Positions 58,972 to 64,000 of a DNA stretch of 64,000 bases are shown here, one piece after another (the stretch's first letter is position 1; the number at the start of each line of letters is the position of its first letter). The position numbers were made by a program, and so were the translations under genes. The DNA comes from Paenibacillus sp. LHD-117. GTDB lineage: Bacteria > Bacillota > Bacilli > Paenibacillales > Paenibacillaceae. Under the pieces are notes generated by a model that was not told where the DNA came from, did not search any database, and saw only the letters and a program-made list of their open reading frames with translations. Where the stretch lies: positions 1 to 64,000 of the forward strand of contig NZ_JAVFVT010000008.1 of assembly GCF_030929555.1 (NCBI RefSeq). The letters run 5' to 3'.

Positions 58972-60342
58972 CATAAACACCGAGAATACTCCTGCCTCTA
59001 AGCTACCTTGCTCACGAAGTGAGGGTGTAGGTAGGGGATGAATCGGGAATTTTTGTTGGTGGATAAATAGGAACGTATGTGCTACTATTGGGGTAAGTTG
59101 ACAATTAACCCTCTCGTAGCGAGGTGATGAATCAAACGATGCTTCAGCATAAAGCATTCAAATTTCGCATCAATCCGAATCATGAACAAACCGTACAGTT
59201 GCGCAAAACATTGGGTTGCTGTCGCTTTGTGTTTAACCATCTCCTGGCGAAATGGAATCACACCTATCAGGATACAGGCAAAGGTTTGTCTTACAACACC
59301 TGTGCATTGCAGCTTCCTGCTATGAAGCGTGAGTGGCCTTGGCTGAAAGAAGTGGACAGCATCGCCCTGCAGTCGGCTGTGCGAAACTTAGCTGACGGAT
59401 TTCAACGTTTCTTCAATAAGCAAAATGACGCACCTCGCTTCAAGAGTCGCAAGCATCCCGTACAAAGCTACACGACTCGGTATACGAATGGAAACATTGC
59501 CGTGAAGGGAGATCGTTTGCAGCTTCCCAAGCTGGGATGGGTGCCCTTTGCCAAGTCCAGAGAGATCGAAGGCCGGATCCTATCGGCTACAGTACGGCTT
59601 GCCCCAAGCGGCAAATGGTTTGTATTGGTGGTGTGCGAGGTAGACATCCAGCCCCTCCCCTTAACCGACGGGATTCTTGGCATTGACGTGGGCATCAAGC
59701 AGCTTGCTGTGACTTCGGAAGGTATTGCCATGAATAATCCAAGATATACGTTGCGGTATGAACGGTTGCTCGCGAAGTGGCAACGCATCCTGGCGAGAAG
59801 AAAGCAAGGCGGAAGTAACTGGTCCAAGGCGAAGAGAAAAGTAGCCCAAATCCATGAGTGGATTCGAAACAGTCGATTAGATGTCATTCATAAGCAGACC
59901 CAAACGATCTGTATCGAGGACTTACGTATTGCCAACATGATGAAGAATCGACACCTCGCCAAGCACATTGCGGATGCTTCCTGGGGTGAAATGAGTCGAC
60001 AACTGCATTACAAGGCCAATTGGTATGGCCGAGTGATTAAGGAGACACCGACGTTTGCCCCAACGAGCCAAACCTGTCACGTCTGCGGGAACAAACAAGC
60101 AGAGGTGAAAGATTTGAGCATTCGCGTATGGAAGTGTTCATCCTGTCAAACGGTACACGACCGAGATAGGAATGCAGCACAGAACATAAAAGCCATGGCG
60201 TTGTAACAATGAAAAAGAACTGTGGGAACCACAGGGATCGCTTGGTGTACGATGTTTTCGTTAGAAAATATCGCTATAACTTTGCTCCGTGAGAAGCAAC
60301 GACCCAAGAATCCCCCACCTCTTAGGTGGCGGGAGTGTTCAA
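58972..60342 (+). mobile_element. IS200/IS605-superfamily TnpB element without TnpA
   Basis: Exact ends come from restoring the host reading frame: the element begins after TTTAT (58967-58971) and ends with TTCAA at 60342, 1371 bp, with no target duplication, as expected for this superfamily. The left end has a long hairpin (CTACC/GGTAG with CTCAC/GTGAG, 59003-59034). The right end has a CCACC/GGTGG hairpin (60315-60329). Only a TnpB gene is inside; the TnpA transposase must have acted in trans. Standalone TnpB elements of this kind are common in Bacillales. Confidence 0.85.
59127..60206 (+). CDS. tnpB: TnpB RNA-guided nuclease of the IS605 element
   Basis: This 359-aa protein is a TnpB (OrfB) nuclease, the ancestor-type relative of Cas12, guided by an omega RNA from the element's right end. 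An N-terminal helix-turn-helix region is followed by a split RuvC domain: Asp187 (LGIDVGIKQ), Glu264 (CIEDLRIANM) and Asp347 (HDRDRNAAQN). A zinc ribbon (CHVCGN and CSSC) lies between the last two. Between IRNSRLDVIHK and TICIED it seems about seven residues shorter than relatives I recall, which could impair activity. The start is uncertain: GTG 59124, ATG 59127 or ATG 59139. Confidence 0.9.
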   Translation: MNQTMLQHKAFKFRINPNHEQTVQLRKTLGCCRFVFNHLLAKWNHTYQDTGKGLSYNTCALQLPAMKREWPWLKEVDSIALQSAVRNLADGFQRFFNKQNDAPRFKSRKHPVQSYTTRYTNGNIAVKGDRLQLPKLGWVPFAKSREIEGRILSATVRLAPSGKWFVLVVCEVDIQPLPLTDGILGIDVGIKQLAVTSEGIAMNNPRYTLRYERLLAKWQRILARRKQGGSNWSKAKRKVAQIHEWIRNSRLDVIHKQTQTICIEDLRIANMMKNRHLAKHIADASWGEMSRQLHYKANWYGRVIKETPTFAPTSQTCHVCGNKQAEVKDLSIRVWKCSSCQTVHDRDRNAAQNIKAMAL

Positions 60343-60362
60343 GTTAATCGTCAAAGCGACAA
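60190..60362 (+). ncRNA. Predicted omega RNA (reRNA) of the TnpB element
   Basis: By analogy with characterised TnpB systems the guide RNA spans the end of tnpB to the element's right end and continues into flanking DNA. Two hairpins fit: CTGTGG/CCACAG (60220-60234) and CCACC/GGTGG (60315-60329). The guide would start at 60343 with GTTAATCGTCAAAGCG. The 5' end is a guess. Confidence 0.5.
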
Positions 60363-60550
60363 AAGATTCCGAAGCGAATGTCATGCTTTCGGAAGAACTG
60401 GTCGAAGCAATGCAGCGTTACAACGAGGAATTAATCAAGGCGGGGGATCGAGGTCAGGCAAGTGTTCGAGTACCATGAAATCATGGAGGATCCGGACGCG
60501 CTAGCGAAAGAAACGATTTTGCGAGAAGAGATGGGAAGGGCGAACCGGAA

Positions 60551-60975
60551 ATGACGGAACACGCTGCCGGACGCGCAATCGACGCCATCTGGCGCATGGA
60601 ATCGGCCAAGCTGATCGCCGTCATCGCGAGAATGGTGCAAGACGTCGGCCTCCGCGGATCGCGGCGCTCTATGAAGCGCTGCTGCGCATCATGCCGTCGC
60701 CGGTCGTGGAGTTGAACCGTGCCGTGGCGATATCCCGGGCGTTCGGCCCGGCCTTCGGCCTGCAGCTAATCGAAGGGCTCGAGCTGGAGCCTTCGCTCAA
60801 GACCTACCATTTGCTGCCGAGCGTGCGCGGCGATCTGCTCGCTCTGCTCGGACGAAACGAAGAAGCGCGCGAGCAGTTCGAGCTTGCGGCTTCGCTCACG
60901 CGCAACGAGAAGGAACGCGCGGTGCTGATGAAGCGGGCGGCGGAGTGCGGAGGTAACCCAATCGACGAGGTCTGA
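60551..60975 (+). pseudogene. ECF sigma factor gene with a large internal deletion
   Basis: The N-terminal 35 residues (TEHAAGRAIDAIWRMESAKLI, VARMVQDVGL-like) match the start of ECF sigma factors with a long C-terminal extension. At 60650-60657 the sequence jumps in another frame to RIAALYEALLRIMPSPVVELN, the late part of the C-terminal helical repeat domain of the same family. It then runs to a natural end at 60975. The regions that bind core polymerase and DNA are gone. Intact relatives are about 400 residues, so most of the gene is lost. The usual neighbours, yciI and DUF1801, flank it. Confidence 0.85.
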
Positions 60976-61020
60976 GCAAGTTTAGCAAATAGGTCAATCG
61001 TAGAAAAAGGAGAATGAACA

Positions 61021-61362
61021 ATGAACCAAGAAGTGACGGATTTCATCGAATCGATCAAGGAACCGTGGCAGGCGGAGCTTAGCTCGCAGTTGCGCGACGT
61101 CGTGTACGACGCAATTTCGGACGTGCAGGAGCGCATCCAGTACAAGAAACCGCATTTTCTGAAAAACGGCAAATACGCCGCCGTCATCTCCACCTCGAAG
61201 GACGCAGTGAGCTTCACGATCTTTAACGCGACGGAGCTCGCATTGCCGGAAGGACTGTTCGACGGACCGCCGGAGCGGAAGACGATCAAGCTTCGCCAAG
61301 GACAGGCGGTCGACGCGACCCTCATTTTGCCGCTGGTCAAACAAGCGTCTTCCTCCTTATAA
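61021..61362 (+). CDS. DUF1801 domain protein
   Basis: This 113-aa protein is a compact alpha/beta DUF1801 (YdhG-like) domain with the typical middle block YKKPHFLKNGKYAAVIS and a C-terminal DATLILPLVKQA helix. AAAAAGGAG precedes ATG 61021. Proteins of this family often accompany YciI and ECF sigma factors in a three-gene set. Here it is the only member left intact. Function is unknown. Confidence 0.85.
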   Translation: MNQEVTDFIESIKEPWQAELSSQLRDVVYDAISDVQERIQYKKPHFLKNGKYAAVISTSKDAVSFTIFNATELALPEGLFDGPPERKTIKLRQGQAVDATLILPLVKQASSSL

Positions 61363-61418
61363 TAGGGGGACTAACCCTTGCTTGGCGGAAATACGCACAT
61401 AGGCTGCTTAACGACGGG

Positions 61419-61469
61419 GCGGCTCCAATGCACGGGGACTTTTGCTCCGTGCGCGGGAGCCGCTTTTTT
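61419..61469 (+). terminator. Terminator after the DUF1801 gene
   Basis: GCGGCTCC pairs with GGAGCCGC, with an inner CACGG/CCGTG stem, followed by TTTTTT. Confidence 0.9.
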
Positions 61470-61540
61470 GATCACATAAGAAATAATAAGTTTCCGAGTC
61501 TTTCGGAAGGGGAATTCTCGACGAAGGAGGCCAGCTTCAT

Positions 61541-63292
61541 ATGAAAGCGTTTTACTCGAACTTGCGCATCAAATACAAGCTTATCGCGCTCATCGCGCTT
61601 TTGATGCTGGTCATCGGGCTGGTCACGTACCTCGTCATGCGGTTTACGTTCAAGGCGTACGACGAGGAAATCTATAAGCAATCCGCGAGCGCTCTGAACA
61701 GCGCTTCGCTCGGGGTGGAAAAGGAGCTTCGCAACATGGAGAAGCTCAGCTTCACGATCGCGACCGACAGCTCCATTCAAAGTTATCTGAACGTCATCAA
61801 GCAGGGCGGCTCCGATTACGATAATTTCTTGACCGCGACGAACTTGAGGCAGCGGCTGCTATCTATCGGCGGTTTTGAAAAATACGTGCTGTCGTTTCAT
61901 ATCCTGGACGTGTACCGGAGGGAATATATACACGGCGCCAACGCTAGTATGCTCTCGAACGCGCGCATTCACCAGATCGTGACGGAGACCTCGCGGAACA
62001 ACGGAGGGATCAGCTACATTTTCCCGGAGCACGGAGACATCGCGCTCATATCGGGAAGGGAAATCAGGCAGGTCCGTAACCTGGAGCTCGACCATCTGGG
62101 CGCGCTGGCGGTTCGGCTCGATCTGTCTCGGCTGTTCCGCGATCTCGTCGGGCCCATGAACCAGGGGGACGGGATGTTCGCCATCCTGGAGGAGAACGGG
62201 CAATCGCTGTATCCGCCGGATCCGACGATCGATGTCAGCGGCCTGAGCCTCCGGCCGGGAAGCGAAAGCGGTTACGCGGTGCGCGAGCTTGGCGGAGAGA
62301 AGTTTTTCGTCACGTATGTGCCTTCCAGCTACATGAACTGGACGTATCTGAACATCTTGCCTTACGACGCGATCTTCCGCAAGACGGAGACGGCCAAACA
62401 ATCGGTGCTCGTTATTTACCTCATCGTTTTCCTGCTCATTCTGCTCGTCGCGCTCCTCTTCTCCCGTTCGATTACGGGACCGATCGAACGGCTCAGCAAC
62501 CGGATGAAGCGGGTGCAGCTCGGCCATTTCGAAGACGCGCTGCTGCCCGAGGAGCAGGAGCCGGCAATGGACGAGGCAGGGCTGCTTCACCGCAATTTCC
62601 GGATCATGGTGGAGCGCATCAACGAGCTGATCAACGAAAACTACGTCAAGCAGCTTGCCATCAAGGATACCGAATTCAAGGCGCTGCAGGCGCAGATCAA
62701 TCCCCACTTCCTGTATAACACGCTGGAGTCGATCAATTGGTCGGCGAAGGCGGTGGGACATAAACAAATTTCCGTCATGGTCGAATCGCTAGGCTACTTG
62801 CTGCGAAGCTCCATTACCGGGAAGGAGCCGCTCGTGCGGCTGGAGGAAGAGTTGGCGACGATCCGCCATTACATTACGATCCAGCAAATCCGGTTCGAGG
62901 AGAGGCTGGACTTCCGAACGGACATCCCGGCGAAGCTGCTTGGCTGCCTCGTGCCCAAGCTGTCGCTTCAGCCGATCGTGGAGAACGCGATCCATTACGC
63001 GCTGGAGCAAATGATCGAAACCTGCGTCATCTCGGTTTCCGCCGAGGAACGGGACGGACGCATGTTGCTCGCGGTCGCGGACAACGGCCCGGGCATGGAG
63101 CATGACGTGCTTAATCGACTGGCTTCGGGCGAGCTTGTTCCCAAAGGAACAGGTATCGGGCTGCGCAACATCGAAGAGCGGATCAAGCTGCTGTTCGGCG
63201 AATCCTATGGCGTAGCCGTCGATGACAACGAAGGCGGAGGGATGCGGGTCACGCTTATTCTGCCGATCGAAATGAGGGATCCCCATGTATAA
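61541..63292 (+). CDS. YesM-type sensor histidine kinase
   Basis: This 583-aa kinase has a transmembrane segment at about 14-34, an extracellular sensor region (about 40-285), a second transmembrane segment (about 290-312), HAMP, a His_kinase segment with His389 in NPHFLYNT and a GHKL domain (NAIHYALEQ, GTGIGLRNIEERI). GAAGGAGG precedes ATG 61541. Its stop overlaps the start of the response-regulator gene by 8 nt, so the pair is coupled. The target genes lie beyond the window; a sugar importer is likely by analogy with similar pairs. Confidence 0.92.
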   Translation: MKAFYSNLRIKYKLIALIALLMLVIGLVTYLVMRFTFKAYDEEIYKQSASALNSASLGVEKELRNMEKLSFTIATDSSIQSYLNVIKQGGSDYDNFLTATNLRQRLLSIGGFEKYVLSFHILDVYRREYIHGANASMLSNARIHQIVTETSRNNGGISYIFPEHGDIALISGREIRQVRNLELDHLGALAVRLDLSRLFRDLVGPMNQGDGMFAILEENGQSLYPPDPTIDVSGLSLRPGSESGYAVRELGGEKFFVTYVPSSYMNWTYLNILPYDAIFRKTETAKQSVLVIYLIVFLLILLVALLFSRSITGPIERLSNRMKRVQLGHFEDALLPEEQEPAMDEAGLLHRNFRIMVERINELINENYVKQLAIKDTEFKALQAQINPHFLYNTLESINWSAKAVGHKQISVMVESLGYLLRSSITGKEPLVRLEEELATIRHYITIQQIRFEERLDFRTDIPAKLLGCLVPKLSLQPIVENAIHYALEQMIETCVISVSAEERDGRMLLAVADNGPGMEHDVLNRLASGELVPKGTGIGLRNIEERIKLLFGESYGVAVDDNEGGGMRVTLILPIEMRDPHV

Positions 63293-64000
63293 AGTACTCA
63301 TCGTGGACGACGAAAGAATTATTTTGGAAGGCATCGCGGGTTTGATGGAGTGGGAGAAATACGGGACGAAGCTTGTGGGAACGGCGCGCAACGGGCTTGA
63401 AGCGCTCGAGTTCATCCAGGCGAACCGGCCGGACATCGTCATCAGCGATATTCGGATGCCGGGCATGGACGGGTTGAAGCTCGCGGAACGGACGCGAGAG
63501 CAGTATCCATCGATCGCGTTCATTATGTTGTCCGGATTCGGCGAATTCGATTACGCCCGCCAGGCGATGCAGTTCGGCGTCAAACATTATTTGCTCAAGC
63601 CGTGCAACGAGAACACGATCGGAGAGGCGCTCAGCGAAGTGGTCGGCCAGCTCGACGAGCATCTGCGCAAGGAGAAATTTCTGGCCAATCTGCAGATGGA
63701 GCTGCAGCAAGTGCTGCCGAGCGCTAAGGAACAATTCCTCAAGGAGCTCGTCACGAACAAAATGTACGGCCGCGGAGACTGGGACCGCTACAAGGAGCTG
63801 TTCGGCATCGAGGTCGAGCATGCCGAAGCGCGCCTGTTGCTGCTCCAGTTGGAGGGCCAATTCGAATTCGAGCATCTATTCGCGCTCAAGAACATTGCCG
63901 AGGAGCTGATCGGCTGCGATCAGCTCGTGCTGAGCACGACGATCGGCAATCAGGCGCTGCTGCTCGTAAGAAATACACATCCGGAAGAGAAGCTGCTGGC
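63285..64000 (+). CDS. YesN-type response regulator, cut by the window end
   Basis: This partial gene (238 codons seen, no stop) begins inside the end of the kinase gene. The receiver domain is complete, with Asp55 in IVISDIRMPG and Lys in YLLKPC. The start of the middle region follows, with a helical linker EHLRKEKFLANLQMELQQ. By analogy with the regulator at 54812, an AraC-type DNA-binding domain should lie about 300 residues beyond the window edge. Confidence 0.88.
   Translation, partial: MYKVLIVDDERIILEGIAGLMEWEKYGTKLVGTARNGLEALEFIQANRPDIVISDIRMPGMDGLKLAERTREQYPSIAFIMLSGFGEFDYARQAMQFGVKHYLLKPCNENTIGEALSEVVGQLDEHLRKEKFLANLQMELQQVLPSAKEQFLKELVTNKMYGRGDWDRYKELFGIEVEHAEARLLLLQLEGQFEFEHLFALKNIAEELIGCDQLVLSTTIGNQALLLVRNTHPEEKLL

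Larger units (their letters stand above)
58961..60554 (+). pseudogene. yciI/DGPF-family gene interrupted by a TnpB element and internally deleted
   Basis: The start (ATGAGATTTAT, 58961-58971) is separated from the rest (60343 on) by the mobile element. Joining them restores MRFMLIVKATKDSE, the standard opening of YciI/PhnB-like proteins encoded with ECF sigma factors. A second lesion lies at 60442-60447: after EELIKAG the frame shifts and the middle is missing. The C-terminal end (IEVRQVFEYHEIMEDPDA) appears in another frame, ending at 60554. The gene is dead. Its last bases overlap the start of the sigma-factor gene (ATGA). Confidence 0.85.

Noticed and set aside
58962..59040. A small peptide gene beginning MRFIINTENT before the TnpB element
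   Set aside because: Its ATG and ribosome binding site belong to the interrupted yciI gene; the residues after MRFI are element DNA read through by chance.
1..64000. CRISPR arrays, tRNA or rRNA genes
   Set aside because: I found no regularly spaced repeats with unique spacers and no cloverleaf or rRNA signature on either strand. The 50-bp box spacing of the dyad element is inverted in its second half and occurs only four times.

Overview
The window looks like a chromosomal segment of a Paenibacillaceae bacterium (Paenibacillus/Cohnella type). This rests on moderately GC-rich coding DNA, strong AGGAGG ribosome binding sites, several YesM/YesN-type two-component pairs, an lpl/ytc-type sugar ABC cluster and many secreted glycoside hydrolases. 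This is inference from content; no rRNA or other phylogenetic marker is present. I see no tRNA, rRNA, CRISPR array or prophage.

Layout. (1) 0.4-9.0 kb holds a complete reductive pyrimidine (uracil/thymine) degradation locus: semialdehyde dehydrogenase, omega-aminotransferase, PreT, PreA, dihydropyrimidinase and an unknown 68-aa protein in one operon, faced by a convergent N-carbamoyl-beta-alanine amidase. (2) 9.1-9.8 kb is an AT-richer VapBC-like toxin-antitoxin pair. (3) 9.9-13.7 kb encodes a large secreted GH87 alpha-1,3-glucanase. (4) 14-26 kb is general accessory DNA: a DUF975 membrane protein with an acidic tetrapeptide repeat, a TetR-controlled DrrAB-like exporter, an alpha/beta hydrolase, a NarL-type two-component system whose kinase promoter suggests a leaderless mRNA, and an oxidoreductase with an XRE/membrane-protein pair. 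(5) 26.5-32.8 kb is a membrane-bound AraC regulator plus two permeases and a DUF3502-type binding lipoprotein, with a MITE-like repeat before the binding-protein gene. (6) 33-37 kb is an XpaC-like / von Willebrand A / TelA / holin-like membrane cluster. (7) 37-42.5 kb has two MFS transporters, a pirin, a DUF2809 protein and a truncated ferric-reductase remnant. (8) 42.5-56.4 kb is a polysaccharide-utilisation locus (probably arabinan/arabinoxylan): three GH43 enzymes, one with a frameshift, two sugar-binding lipoproteins, two permeases and a YesM/YesN pair. (9) 56.7-58 kb is a TetR gene with a paired SMR efflux pump. (10) 58-61 kb contains a Uma2 nuclease gene and a 1.37-kb TnpB element inserted at TTTAT inside a yciI gene, which with the adjacent ECF sigma gene is decayed; an intact DUF1801 gene follows. 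(11) 61.5 kb to the end is another YesM/YesN pair; the regulator runs off the window.

The most unusual structure is non-coding. Two diverged copies of a roughly 255-bp intergenic element (near 16.9 kb and 41.6 kb) carry two CTAACGGAA boxes and two inverted TTCCGTTAG boxes, each pair exactly 50 bp apart, around a central palindrome. A second element type (30.9-31.2 kb) with 19-bp inverted ends has a truncated relative at 3.3 kb. The TnpB insertion can be reversed by eye to restore the original reading frame, which fixes both element ends and predicts the guide segment of its omega RNA.
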